From a virus, in the IMG/VR virus record IMGVR_UViG_3300034101_003783, positions 40,018 through 104,017 of that record: a stretch of DNA of 64,000 nucleotides. The stretch is one strand, 5' to 3'. Every line of letters starts with the position of its first letter. The stretch's first letter is position 1. Position numbers and translations under genes: made by a program. The notes beneath the pieces are model-generated. The model was not told the DNA's origin. It saw only the letters and a program-made list of their open reading frames with translations, and did not search any database. Shown here one piece after another: positions 18,634-27,692 of this stretch.

Positions 18634-20141
18634 TAACAATAATATATTCAACACATAAAGATTTAGAATATAATTCTAAATTTAAACAACATCTATTACA
18701 AACATCTGGAGTTGATGGGATTCAAATATTAGAATATGTCAATTATAACAAATTTTCATTATCTCAGGTATATAATATCGGAATTACTGAATCAATACAT
18801 GATATAATTGTTTGTTGTCATAATGATATTAAATTAGAAAAAAATTGGGGTAAAAAATTATTAAAAGATTATGAAGATAATTTAGATTACGGAATAATAG
18901 GTAAAGCAGGATCTTGTTATTTCCCAAAATCTGGAATCTATTGGGAAAAACTATCTCAAACAATGGTGGGTCAAGTGTATCATTTTCCCCCTAAACAGAA
19001 AAAATTTTTAAGTAGATATTCTCCAAAATTACCATTTCTAATACCTGTAGTTACTATTGATGGTCTTTTTATTTCTTTTAACAAAAATAAAATAAAACAT
19101 AAATTTGATGAAACTTTTGGTAAATTTCATTTTTATGATCATGGATTTTGTATACCAAACTATATAGATGGAGTTAAGATTGGAGTTACTTCTTCTTTTG
19201 AAATTACTCATGAGTCTATTGGACAACCAAATAAAGAATTTTGGGAATCAAAAGATTTATTTTTAAAAAAATGGGGAGATAAATTACCAATTGATCTTAA
19301 ACCAAAATTTATATTTGCACCAAAAATAAAAAGACAAGAATTTAAAAAATTTGGTAAAGTTGCAATTATCATACCAACAAAAAATAAATCCGAAATGTTA
19401 ATTGAATGTTTAGAGTCCTATTTATTAAATTGTGATAATAATGTTTTTGATATTTTTATTGCCGATACAGGTTCATCAGAAGAGGAAAAAAATAAAATAA
19501 AATATTTTATAAAAAATTATAATAATATAAATTTAATTGAGTTTGATTACTATAATTTTGGTAAAATAAACAATGAGGTCGTAAGAAATGAAATTGGGGA
19601 CTCATACGAATTTTTATTATTTTCAAATAACGATATTAAAATAATGAACGATGTTATAAGCGGCATGTTACAAATCTTTAAAGAAAATCCAAGAACAGGG
19701 ACTGTTGGATGTAGGTTACACTTTGAAGACAATACTATACAACACGACGGCATTTTAATTGCAAAACATAAAAATGATAACAAACTACATTTAGGTCATA
19801 TAAATATGAAAAATTACTATAACTATTTTAACGAAACAAAAGAAGTTATTGGGAATACCGCAGGTCTAATGATGGTAAGAAAAAATGTCTTTGAAAAAGT
19901 TGGGTATTTTAATGAAAACTATGTTTCATGTTTTGAAGATGTTGAATTAAATATAAAATTAATATCTATGGGATTAAAAAATTTTATTAGTAGTAAATCT
20001 GTTGCTTACCATTATGAATCACAAACAAGAAAAGAAGATTTAGATTATGAAAAAAAATTAGTTAACGATTATAACACTACTTTATTACCGGTACTTAAAG
20101 AAAATATAGAAAAAATAAAAGATAAAATAATTATAGTTTAA
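18630..20141 (+). CDS. Tandem two-domain GT2 glycosyltransferase
   Basis: A 503-residue protein with two GT-A-like domains. Domain 1 (about 1-230) has ITIIYSTHKDLEYN, IIVCCHNDIKLEKNWG and FYDHGFCI. Domain 2 (from about 240) starts VAIIIPTKNKSEMLIECL, has FLLFSNNDIKIM as the acidic motif, GNTAGLMMVRKNVFEKVGYF and SCFEDVELNIKL, the ED motif of rhamnosyl-type GT2 enzymes. Two domains in one chain often make alternating sugar linkages. It overlaps the previous gene by 4 bases and is 2 bases before the DegT-like gene. Confidence 0.83.
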   Translation: MITIIYSTHKDLEYNSKFKQHLLQTSGVDGIQILEYVNYNKFSLSQVYNIGITESIHDIIVCCHNDIKLEKNWGKKLLKDYEDNLDYGIIGKAGSCYFPKSGIYWEKLSQTMVGQVYHFPPKQKKFLSRYSPKLPFLIPVVTIDGLFISFNKNKIKHKFDETFGKFHFYDHGFCIPNYIDGVKIGVTSSFEITHESIGQPNKEFWESKDLFLKKWGDKLPIDLKPKFIFAPKIKRQEFKKFGKVAIIIPTKNKSEMLIECLESYLLNCDNNVFDIFIADTGSSEEEKNKIKYFIKNYNNINLIEFDYYNFGKINNEVVRNEIGDSYEFLLFSNNDIKIMNDVISGMLQIFKENPRTGTVGCRLHFEDNTIQHDGILIAKHKNDNKLHLGHINMKNYYNYFNETKEVIGNTAGLMMVRKNVFEKVGYFNENYVSCFEDVELNIKLISMGLKNFISSKSVAYHYESQTRKEDLDYEKKLVNDYNTTLLPVLKENIEKIKDKIIIV

Positions 20142-20143
20142 AT

Positions 20144-20794
20144 ATGGCAAATGGAATATATAAAATAACAGAAGAGTTTGAGCAGGCACTTTCTAATTAC
20201 ACTTGTGCCCCTTATGTTATAACAGTTGATAATCAATCTAATGCATTATTTTTGTCGTTATATTATGAAAAAAATATAAAAAAATCTATAGATGTAGACA
20301 CAATTACAATACCATCAAGAACGTACCCATCTGTTCCTTGTGAAATAATTCATGCAGGATTAAATGTTAATTTTAAATCGGTTGAGGGTAAAACTTTAAA
20401 AGGGTCTTACAATTTAGAGGGTAGTAATGTTTGGGATTCGGCATTAAGCTTTACTTATAATATGTATAAACCAAATACACACATGTGTGTTTCATTTACT
20501 GGCCCCTATAAGCATTTTAAATTATCAAAAGGAGGAGCAATTTTAACTGACGATCATGATGCATATCTTTGGTTTAAAAGAGCCAGATATAGTGGAAGGA
20601 GAGAATGTTCATACCATGATGATAATTTTGATATGTTAGGTTGGAACTTTTATATGATGCCTGAGTTAGCATCAAGAGGTTTGTTATTAATGAATCAATT
20701 TTATAAAGGAGAAACCCCAAAACATAATGAAGATATAGAAATGCCATATCCAGACCTATCTAAATTTGAAATTTATACGAAAAAAAATATATGA
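20144..20794 (+). CDS. Short DegT/DnrJ/EryC1-like aminotransferase
   Basis: A 216-residue protein resembling the large domain of sugar aminotransferases of the DegT/DnrJ/EryC1 family. It has FEQALSNYTCAPYVITVDNQ (cofactor-phosphate region), TITIPSRTYPSVPCEIIHAG, WDSALSF (position of the PLP-binding Asp) and SFTGPYKHFKLSKGGAILTD, containing candidate Lys residues for the PLP Schiff base. Family members are usually 360-400 residues, so the C-terminal domain is missing and activity is uncertain. It sits in the sugar island and overlaps the next gene by 4 bases. Confidence 0.68.
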   Translation: MANGIYKITEEFEQALSNYTCAPYVITVDNQSNALFLSLYYEKNIKKSIDVDTITIPSRTYPSVPCEIIHAGLNVNFKSVEGKTLKGSYNLEGSNVWDSALSFTYNMYKPNTHMCVSFTGPYKHFKLSKGGAILTDDHDAYLWFKRARYSGRRECSYHDDNFDMLGWNFYMMPELASRGLLLMNQFYKGETPKHNEDIEMPYPDLSKFEIYTKKNI

Positions 20795-21549
20795 AGACGT
20801 GTATATCAACTAGATTTGATAGATATAATATATTTTTTGATTTGTGGTTAAAAAACTATTTGAATTATAATTTAGATATTATAATTTTTTTAGACGGAGA
20901 AGTTACTGAGATAGTAAATAAAGTTAATGAATTAAAAAATTTAGGTATTAAAATTTCAGTGATAGAGTTAAAAAATAAAGAAAATATCTATAAAATAGAT
21001 AATATAAAATTTTTTAACGGTATATTTAACATTTTATATAATGATTATAAATATGAAAAAATTATTTATATTGATCCTGACGAGTTAATATTAGTTGATG
21101 ATATTAACATTATTTTAAATAACCAAGATGATTTTTTGATTTCAAAAGGATTTGAAATAATTCAATATAAAAATGAAGAGTTTTATGATTTAAATAAAAA
21201 TTTTTTAGGTCAAAGAAATTTTGGTAAATGGACTCATGAATATGATAAAGTTTGCGTTTTTAAAAAAAATATTTTTCCCAAAAGTCAAGGTAGACATGGT
21301 TATAACATATCACATGGACCATCTATAATAGAAAAAAAATACATTTATTTAATTAATTTAAGAGAAATTTGTTTTTTAACTTTATTAGAAAACAGCGAAA
21401 TAAATTTAAAAAAATATGCAACAAATCATAAACATCATTCTTTAAGTTCATTTAAAGAAATAAATGATAGGATGGAAAAGTGGTATTACCCAAATTCAAT
21501 AGAAATCCCAACAGATATAAAAAAAATTATTATAAAACATAGTATATGA
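20791..21549 (+). CDS. Probable GT-A glycosyltransferase
   Basis: A 252-residue protein with a GT-A-like core: it starts MKTCISTRFDRYNIFFDLWL, then LDIIIFLDGE, and has IIYIDPDELILVDD as the likely metal-binding acidic motif. A His-containing C-terminal half (GRHGYNISHGPS) follows. Similarity is weaker than for the neighbours, and family membership is inferred from the fold pattern. It overlaps both the upstream DegT-like gene and the downstream WbqC-like gene by 4 bases, so it belongs to the same transcript. Confidence 0.65.
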   Translation: MKTCISTRFDRYNIFFDLWLKNYLNYNLDIIIFLDGEVTEIVNKVNELKNLGIKISVIELKNKENIYKIDNIKFFNGIFNILYNDYKYEKIIYIDPDELILVDDINIILNNQDDFLISKGFEIIQYKNEEFYDLNKNFLGQRNFGKWTHEYDKVCVFKKNIFPKSQGRHGYNISHGPSIIEKKYIYLINLREICFLTLLENSEINLKKYATNHKHHSLSSFKEINDRMEKWYYPNSIEIPTDIKKIIIKHSI

Positions 21550-22250
21550 AAAAAATAGCAATAATGCAACCTTATTTTATGCCATACATTGGGTATTTTC
21601 AGTTGATAAATTCTGTTGATGAGTTTATAATATATGACAATATCCAATATACAAAAAAGGGTTGGATTAATAGAAATAGAATTTTATCAAATGGTTCAGA
21701 TAAGATAATAACTTTACCATTAAAAAATGGGTCAACTTACTCAAATGTAGTTGAGAGGTTTGTATCAGATACTTGGGATGTAGATAAACAAAAACTTATT
21801 ACCCTAATAAATAATAGTTACAAAAAAGCTGATCATTTTTCAGAAGTTTTTGATTTAATTTATAATTGTATAAATTTTAAAGAAAATAATCTTTTTAATT
21901 TCATATATAATAGTATATCTAACATAAATGATTATTTAGATATTAAAACCCCAATAATATTGTCATCTTCATTAGATATAGACCATAATTTAAAATCCCA
22001 AGAAAAGGTCTTAGCGATTTGTAAAAATAGAAAAACAGAAGTTTATATAAATTCAATAGGAGGAATAAATTTATATGATAAAGAAACGTTTAAAAAAAAT
22101 AAAATAGACTTATTATTTATTAAGACAAATCCGATAGATTACAAACAATTTGATAATAAATTTATACCTTGGTTGTCTATAATTGACGTACTTATGTTCA
22201 ATTCAAAAGAAAAAATAAAAAATTTATTAGACGAATATACATTAACTTAA
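21546..22250 (+). CDS. WbqC-family protein
   Basis: A 234-residue protein with the diagnostic start IAIMQPYFMPYIGYFQLI, then VDEFIIYDNIQYTKKGWINR and ITLPLKNGS, covering the conserved N-terminal region of the WbqC family. Members occur in O-antigen and other glycan loci and near aminotransferases; the biochemical role is not firmly established, and an amino-sugar N-acyl transfer or condensation step has been suggested. Its position two genes after the DegT-like gene fits that setting. Confidence 0.88.
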   Translation: MKKIAIMQPYFMPYIGYFQLINSVDEFIIYDNIQYTKKGWINRNRILSNGSDKIITLPLKNGSTYSNVVERFVSDTWDVDKQKLITLINNSYKKADHFSEVFDLIYNCINFKENNLFNFIYNSISNINDYLDIKTPIILSSSLDIDHNLKSQEKVLAICKNRKTEVYINSIGGINLYDKETFKKNKIDLLFIKTNPIDYKQFDNKFIPWLSIIDVLMFNSKEKIKNLLDEYTLT

Positions 22251-22261
22251 AAATAAAAAAA

Positions 22262-22813
22262 ATGGAACATTTTTATCAAAAAATTCATGGGTGGTTTACA
22301 TACCCTAATTTATACTTACATGCGATTGAATCTTCACCTGATAATGGTCATTTTGTTGAGGTTGGGTCATGGAAAGGAAGAAGCGCGGCTTTTATGGGAG
22401 TCGAGATTATAAAATCAGGAAAAAAAATTAAATTAGATTGTATAGATCCTTTTTTAAGTGTTGGTGATGAAATGCCTCAGTATAAAATAACACACGAAGA
22501 ACTAAAGAATGATTTTATTAATAACATGAAACCTTTAGAAAATTATTACAAATTATATACAACAGGTTCTCCAGAGATAACTAAAATTTACGAAGACAAA
22601 TCTTTAGACTTTGTCTTTATTGATGGAAGTCATAAATATGATGATGTTGTAAACGACATTAAGGCTTGGTTACCTAAAATTAAACATGGAGGTATTTTAG
22701 CGGGTCATGACTATATTGATTTTGATGATGTGAAAAGAGCCGTTCATGATGTTTTAGGTGAGAAAGATTATTCTGATCCTTGGGGTAATAGGTGTTGGAT
22801 ATTAAATTGTTAG
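22262..22813 (+). CDS. Class I SAM methyltransferase
   Basis: A 183-residue protein with the Methyltransf_24-type arrangement: HFVEVGSWKGRSAAFM (SAM-binding motif I), IKLDCIDPF (acidic end of beta-2), LDFVFIDGSHKYDDV and GGILAGHDYIDFDDV. These enzymes often methylate sugars or other small acceptors in glycan loci. The gene lies 11 bases after the WbqC-like gene and 5 bases before the propeller protein. Acceptor not evident. Confidence 0.85.
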   Translation: MEHFYQKIHGWFTYPNLYLHAIESSPDNGHFVEVGSWKGRSAAFMGVEIIKSGKKIKLDCIDPFLSVGDEMPQYKITHEELKNDFINNMKPLENYYKLYTTGSPEITKIYEDKSLDFVFIDGSHKYDDVVNDIKAWLPKIKHGGILAGHDYIDFDDVKRAVHDVLGEKDYSDPWGNRCWILNC

Positions 22814-22818
22814 TAAAT

Positions 22819-23781
22819 ATGAAATGGAAAAAATTAGGACATATTTTTGATCCCACAACTTGGGATGATGGTATTGATAGGCCTTGGATGAAAAGTCATT
22901 CACAATGTACTCATTCATTAATATTAGACAATATTGTTAGAATTTATTTTTCTTGTAGACCTGAAAATGATGTAAATGGGTTTGCTAAATCTTATACAAC
23001 ATTTTTAGATTTGGATAAAAACGATTTGACAAAAATCGTAAGAGTTTCGGATAAACCAATACTACCTTTGGGTGATTTAGGTACTTTTGATGAATTTGCG
23101 GTTTATCCTTCTTGTAATATAAAACATAAAAACAAAATTTTATTTTACTATGCTGGCTGGTCAAGGTGTCAATCTGTACCTTTTAACACCTCTATAGGAT
23201 TAGCAATAAGTGAAGATAATGGAGAAACGTTTAAACGAATAGGAAAAGGACCAATACTTTCTGCGAGTGTTAATGAACCTTTTGTTTTAAGCGGACCAAA
23301 AGTTAGGATATTCAACGACAAGTGGTACATGTTTTATTTATCAGGAACAAAATGGATTGATTATAATGGTAAACCAGAAATAATATATAAAAATAAATTG
23401 GCCTTTTCAGATGACGGTATTAATTGGGTTAAATATAATAAAAATATTATTCCTGATGTTTTAGATGAGAATGAATGTCAAGCAGGACCCGATGTATTTT
23501 TCAAAGACGGTTTATATCACATGTACTTTGTTTATAGGGAAGGTTTAGATTTTAGAACAAAAGAAGGTAGAGGTTATAAAATAGGTTACGCAACATCATT
23601 AGATTTATTAAACTGGGATCGTAAAGATAATGAGTCAGGAATTACATATTCAGAACATGGTTGGGATAGTAAAATGCATCATTACCCTCATGTCTTTAAT
23701 ATTGGGAAAGAGTATTATATGACATATAATGGAAATGATTTTGGTAGGTATGGATTTGGGATTGCTAAATTAGAAAAATGA
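22819..23781 (+). CDS. GH43/GH32-like five-bladed beta-propeller protein
   Basis: I start it at the ATG at 22819 (MKWKKLGHIFDPT), just after the methyltransferase stop; a longer frame from 22792 would overlap that gene. The roughly 320-residue chain shows repeated propeller blades of the GH43/GH32/GH68 type: IFDPTTWDDG, IRIYFSCRPEND, IGLAISEDNGETF, GPKVRIFNDKWYMFYLSG, AGPDVFFKDGLYHMYFVYRE, GYATSLDLLNWDR. Similar proteins occur in glycan loci and may bind or cleave terminal sugars. I cannot assign the catalytic acids with confidence. Confidence 0.75.
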   Translation: MKWKKLGHIFDPTTWDDGIDRPWMKSHSQCTHSLILDNIVRIYFSCRPENDVNGFAKSYTTFLDLDKNDLTKIVRVSDKPILPLGDLGTFDEFAVYPSCNIKHKNKILFYYAGWSRCQSVPFNTSIGLAISEDNGETFKRIGKGPILSASVNEPFVLSGPKVRIFNDKWYMFYLSGTKWIDYNGKPEIIYKNKLAFSDDGINWVKYNKNIIPDVLDENECQAGPDVFFKDGLYHMYFVYREGLDFRTKEGRGYKIGYATSLDLLNWDRKDNESGITYSEHGWDSKMHHYPHVFNIGKEYYMTYNGNDFGRYGFGIAKLEK

Positions 23782-24944
23782 ATATAGAATATAAAATAAA
23801 TAACTCAACTATAGAGGACATAGTTTATCACCTAACTAATTGTTCTAAACTTTTTGTTCCCGAACTTAACACTTATGTTAATATTTTAGAATATTCTAAT
23901 AAAATTTTTAATAAAAGTGTGAGGTTTGAAGCATATAATGACGGAAATCTAATTGGGTTATTGGCATTATATATTAATGAAGAATCTAAATCAACTTTTA
24001 TAACAAATCTTAGTGTTGATATTAATCACCAAAAAAAAGGAGTATCAAAAAAATTATTAAATAACTGTAAAGATTTTAATTTTTATAAAAACTATGATTT
24101 TATTTTATTGGAAGTATTTAAAAAAAATATTAATGCTATTAACTTTTATAAAAAAAATAATTTTAAAATATTAAAAAATATAGAGGATAAATTAATTATG
24201 AAATTAGCAACAAGAAATTATGATCAAGAATTTTTAGACACTAAAGATCACAAATACGCATATAATTTTGATTTTGACGTAATGCACCACTACATGGTTA
24301 AATCTTTTGAGCCTTTTATTAAAAAAGATAATGTGTTAGAATTAGGTAGTTTTAAAGGAGATTTTACAGAAAAAATAATACCTTTATTTAAAACCATAAC
24401 TTGTATTGAAGGTTCCGAATCTGCCGTTAAAATAGCAAAGGAAAAATTTAATGAAAGTGTGGAAATAATACATTCCACATTTGAAGATCTTTGTCTAGAA
24501 AGAAGTTTTGACAATGTAATTCTTACTCATGTATTAGAACATATTGATGACCCAATAGGACTATTAAAAAAAATTAATAACAATTGGTTAACAGATGATG
24601 GATTTTTATTTGTGGTTTGCCCAAATGCAAATGCACCATCAAGACAGATTGCCGTAAAAATGGGTCTAATAACACACAATAGCGCAATAACAGATTCTGA
24701 AGAAAAACACGGACATAGAATAACATATACTTTAGACACATTAGAAAGAGATATTGTTAATTCTGGGTTAGAGGTCGTATATAGAAGCGGTATTTTTTTT
24801 AAATCTTTATCGAACTTTCAATGGGATAAGATTTTAAATACAGATATAATCACAAAAGAATATCTTGACGGTTGTTATAAATTAGGTCAACAATATCCTG
24901 ACTTATGTTCTAGTATATTTTTTGTTTGTAAAAAAGGTAAATAA
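23778..24944 (+). CDS. GNAT acetyltransferase-methyltransferase fusion
   Basis: A 388-residue protein with two enzymatic domains. Residues 1-150 form a GNAT fold: LIGLLALYINEES, FITNLSVDINHQKKGVSKKL (the acetyl-CoA Q/R-x-x-G-x-G/A-like loop) and NAINFYKKNNFKIL. Residues 165-388 form a class I methyltransferase: NVLELGSFKGDFTEKI (motif I), ITCIEGSE, FDNVILTHVLEHIDDP and GFLFVVCPNANAPSRQ. Such a fusion would N- or O-acetylate and methylate a sugar, or act on a nucleotide-sugar. It overlaps the previous gene by 4 bases. Confidence 0.82.
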   Translation: MNIEYKINNSTIEDIVYHLTNCSKLFVPELNTYVNILEYSNKIFNKSVRFEAYNDGNLIGLLALYINEESKSTFITNLSVDINHQKKGVSKKLLNNCKDFNFYKNYDFILLEVFKKNINAINFYKKNNFKILKNIEDKLIMKLATRNYDQEFLDTKDHKYAYNFDFDVMHHYMVKSFEPFIKKDNVLELGSFKGDFTEKIIPLFKTITCIEGSESAVKIAKEKFNESVEIIHSTFEDLCLERSFDNVILTHVLEHIDDPIGLLKKINNNWLTDDGFLFVVCPNANAPSRQIAVKMGLITHNSAITDSEEKHGHRITYTLDTLERDIVNSGLEVVYRSGIFFKSLSNFQWDKILNTDIITKEYLDGCYKLGQQYPDLCSSIFFVCKKGK

Positions 24945-24947
24945 ATT

Positions 24948-25652
24948 ATGAAGATTGGAATTATAATTTGTACATACAAAAGAAAAGATGGTAAAACGTT
25001 TGAGTATTTAACAAATACGTTAAATTCAGTTTTAGATCAAAAATATAAAAATTATAAAATATATTTAATAGGGGATAGATATGAGGATAGGGATGAGTTT
25101 GAGTTATATAGAAATTTATTATCATCAATTGATTCTCATTGTGAAAATTTAGGATTTGCAAATGAAAGAGATGTTTATGGGGAAAACAAAATTGCTTTGT
25201 GGTCTTACGCAGGGACTTTTGCAACAAATTACGCAATGGACCTATGTCAAAAAGATAATATTGATTATGTTTGTTTTTTAAATCATGATGATTTTTGGTA
25301 TTCAGAGCATCTAGAAGAAATAAATAATTTAATAACAACAGATAAAACTGATTTTATATGTACCAAATCTACAAACAGAGGAGGTACGTTACCAAACATA
25401 AATTCAGAAAACAAATACGTAGAATTTAATCCGGTCCCTTGCGGTTTAATACATTCTTCAGTTTGCATGAATATAAAAACAATACCTTTAAGATATATTG
25501 ACATTTTTAAAGAAACAGGTCAAATAGGTTTACCTGGTGATGCGGAATTTTGGTCTCGTGTTTCTGAACATATAACAAAAAATAATTTAAAAAGTAAATT
25601 AATAAATGTGTTGACTTGTAGACACGATGAAGAAGGTTATGAATTAAGATAA
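24948..25652 (+). CDS. GT2 glycosyltransferase
   Basis: A 234-residue GT-A enzyme. It begins IGIIICTYKRKDG, continues with TLNSVLDQKYKNYKIYLIGD and YVCFLNHDDFWYSEHLEEI (acidic metal-binding motif), and has a GLPGDAEFWSRV segment in the acceptor half. The length matches the GT2 catalytic domain without membrane segments, so it is cytoplasmic. It starts 3 bases after the GNAT-methyltransferase stop and ends 4 bases before the BKACE-like gene. Confidence 0.83.
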   Translation: MKIGIIICTYKRKDGKTFEYLTNTLNSVLDQKYKNYKIYLIGDRYEDRDEFELYRNLLSSIDSHCENLGFANERDVYGENKIALWSYAGTFATNYAMDLCQKDNIDYVCFLNHDDFWYSEHLEEINNLITTDKTDFICTKSTNRGGTLPNINSENKYVEFNPVPCGLIHSSVCMNIKTIPLRYIDIFKETGQIGLPGDAEFWSRVSEHITKNNLKSKLINVLTCRHDEEGYELR

Positions 25653-25656
25653 TATT

Positions 25657-26484
25657 ATGAAAAAAATTATAAATTTTACACCAACAGGAACACAAACAAA
25701 TAGAGAAAATTCATTAGCGCCCCTAACACCAAATGAAATTATCGAAGAAGTTCATGAGGCATATGAGTTTGGTATTACCATGACCCATATTCATGCAAGA
25801 GACCCTAAAGATTTTTCAAACACATATAAGAAAGAAATATATAAGCCTATAATAGATGGCATAAGAAAACATTGCCCCAATTTAGTGATTTGCGTTTCTT
25901 TAACGGGAAGATTGTTTCCTGAGTTTGATAAAAGATCTGAAGTGTTAGAATTGTATCCTGATATGGGATCATTAACAATGTCATCATTAAATTTCCCAAA
26001 ATCATCATCTATTAATGAACCAAAAATTATTTTAGATCTAATAGAAAAAATGAAATTGTATGGTGTAATTCCTGAAATAGAATGTTTTGATTCAGGTATG
26101 ATTAACTATACTAAGTATTTAATGGATAAAAAAATTTTAGATGAACCTAATTATATGAATATTATTTTAGGTAATATTTATAACGCACAAACAGACATAT
26201 CAACAATATCCTCAATAATTAGTAATTTACCAAAAGATACAAAAGTTTGTTTAGGTGGGATTGGTAAAGATCAATTAAAATCAAATATTATGGGTTTAAT
26301 GTATGCTAACGGAGTAAGAATTGGTCTTGAAGATAATTTATATTATTATGAAAAAAATTTAACAAAAAATATAGATCTATTAAAAAGAATTCACAGAATT
26401 ATAGTAGAACTAAATTATGAAGTTTTATCGCCTTTAGAATTTAAAGAATTAGGTTTTGGTAATAAAATTTTAAATAAAAAATAG
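25657..26484 (+). CDS. BKACE-like beta-keto acid cleavage enzyme
   Basis: A 275-residue protein matching the BKACE family (3-keto-5-aminohexanoate cleavage enzyme type). It has INFTPTGTQTNRENS, LTPNEIIEEVHEAYEFGIT, THIHARDP (zinc-binding H44 and H46), a TIM-barrel-like series of strands, CLGGIGKDQ and ANGVRIGLEDNLYY near the end. Characterised members condense or cleave beta-keto acids with acetyl-CoA. Here it is embedded among sugar genes, beside NeuD-like, so it may make or remove an acyl group of an unusual sugar; that is inference. It is unusual cargo for a phage. Confidence 0.82.
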   Translation: MKKIINFTPTGTQTNRENSLAPLTPNEIIEEVHEAYEFGITMTHIHARDPKDFSNTYKKEIYKPIIDGIRKHCPNLVICVSLTGRLFPEFDKRSEVLELYPDMGSLTMSSLNFPKSSSINEPKIILDLIEKMKLYGVIPEIECFDSGMINYTKYLMDKKILDEPNYMNIILGNIYNAQTDISTISSIISNLPKDTKVCLGGIGKDQLKSNIMGLMYANGVRIGLEDNLYYYEKNLTKNIDLLKRIHRIIVELNYEVLSPLEFKELGFGNKILNKK

Positions 26485-26487
26485 TAT

Positions 26488-27114
26488 TTGGAGGAGATAA
26501 CAATATTAGGGTTTACAGAGTCACATTTTTATATGATTTTGGATATTATAGATGGGTTAAGAATTAACCCAAATATTTTTATTTATGATAACCAAAATAG
26601 ACATGTTGAAAACAAAAAATTTGTTCGTAAAAATATTTTAAAGATAGAATCTTTAAAAAATAAAAAAAATTATGTTTTATGTTTTGCAAAACCTTTTGGA
26701 AAGAAAAAATTTATTGAGGAATTAAATTTAAATAGCAGCTTATTTATAAATTTAATTCATAACTCATCTGTTATCTCAAATTACTGTGACTTAGGTGTAG
26801 GGGTAAGAATAGAGCCATTATGTGTTATTTCTAATAACACAATAATAGAAGACTACGTTCATATTAATCGGGGGTCTTATATTGGTCACCATTGTAAAAT
26901 AGGTAAATACTCAACTATAAATCCTGGAGTTAATTTAAGTGGTGGTGTAATTATTGGTGAAAACACGGAAATAGGAATTGGTACGAATATTATTAATAAT
27001 ATTAAGATTGGTAAAAATGTTTTGATTGGAGCTGGTTCGGTTGTAACTAAAGATATTCCTGATAATGTTATTGCGTTTGGTAATCCATGTAAAATAATAA
27101 AAGAAAATTTATAA
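26488..27114 (+). CDS. NeuD-like hexapeptide-repeat acyltransferase
   Basis: A 208-residue protein. The N-terminal 80 residues form a PglD/NeuD-type nucleotide-sugar-binding domain (ITILGFTESHFYMILDIIDG), followed by left-handed beta-helix hexapeptide repeats (IEPLCVISNNTIIEDYVHIN, YIGHHCKIGKYSTINPGVN, IGENTEIGIGT, IKIGKNVLIGAGSVVTKDI) and the closing FGNPCKII. It should acylate a sugar, as in bacillosamine or sialic acid loci. The start appears to be TTG at 26488, since no closer ATG keeps the N-domain. Confidence 0.85.
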   Translation: MEEITILGFTESHFYMILDIIDGLRINPNIFIYDNQNRHVENKKFVRKNILKIESLKNKKNYVLCFAKPFGKKKFIEELNLNSSLFINLIHNSSVISNYCDLGVGVRIEPLCVISNNTIIEDYVHINRGSYIGHHCKIGKYSTINPGVNLSGGVIIGENTEIGIGTNIINNIKIGKNVLIGAGSVVTKDIPDNVIAFGNPCKIIKENL

Positions 27115-27687
27115 ATGTTACACATTATAACACCTCTATATAGACCAAATAACCTAAAATTAATATGGGAATCTATTCCAAAACATACAGATATTACGTG
27201 GCATATCTCAAAGTCAAATAAAACAGAAAAATTAAATTTTAATTTTTTAAATGAAGATAATAGAATAAAAATATACGAAGTTGATTGTGATGATAATGAA
27301 GCATTCAAAAAAAGAAGATCAGTATTAGAAAATATTAAAGATGGTTATTTTTGTTTTTTAGATGACGATACAATTTTTAACATAAATATGTATAAAAAAT
27401 ATGTTTTATGTGAAAAACAAAATTTTCACGGTATTGTTATAGGTCGACAAATAAGAAAAAATGGTACTTTAAGATTAAAACCATCTTACCCAAAATCTGG
27501 ATTTATTGATGTTGGTAATGTTTTGGCACATAGTGGGTGTTTAGAAAAATGTGAGTGGCCCGAAACATATACAAAAGGAGTAAATCATAGAGATTTTCTT
27601 TTTTGGAATTCTGTTTATATTTACTATGAAAAAAAATGTGTCCTATGGGATTACGTAATAAGTTACTACAATAAACTAAGAACATAA
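27115..27687 (+). CDS. Small GT2-like glycosyltransferase
   Basis: A 190-residue protein starting directly after the NeuD-like stop (0 bases). It has a GT-A start (LHIITPLYRPNNLKLIWESI), the acidic motif YFCFLDDDTIFN and NHRDFLFWNSVYIYYEKKC. It is shorter than usual, lacking a large acceptor subdomain, so its activity is less sure. It closes the first run of sugar genes; phoH follows 5 bases later. Confidence 0.72.
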   Translation: MLHIITPLYRPNNLKLIWESIPKHTDITWHISKSNKTEKLNFNFLNEDNRIKIYEVDCDDNEAFKKRRSVLENIKDGYFCFLDDDTIFNINMYKKYVLCEKQNFHGIVIGRQIRKNGTLRLKPSYPKSGFIDVGNVLAHSGCLEKCEWPETYTKGVNHRDFLFWNSVYIYYEKKCVLWDYVISYYNKLRT

Positions 27688-27692
27688 AAAAA

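Noticed and set aside
22792-22818. Upstream start for the propeller protein
   Set aside because: It overlaps the methyltransferase gene and adds a poorly conserved leader; ATG at 22819 follows the previous stop directly.
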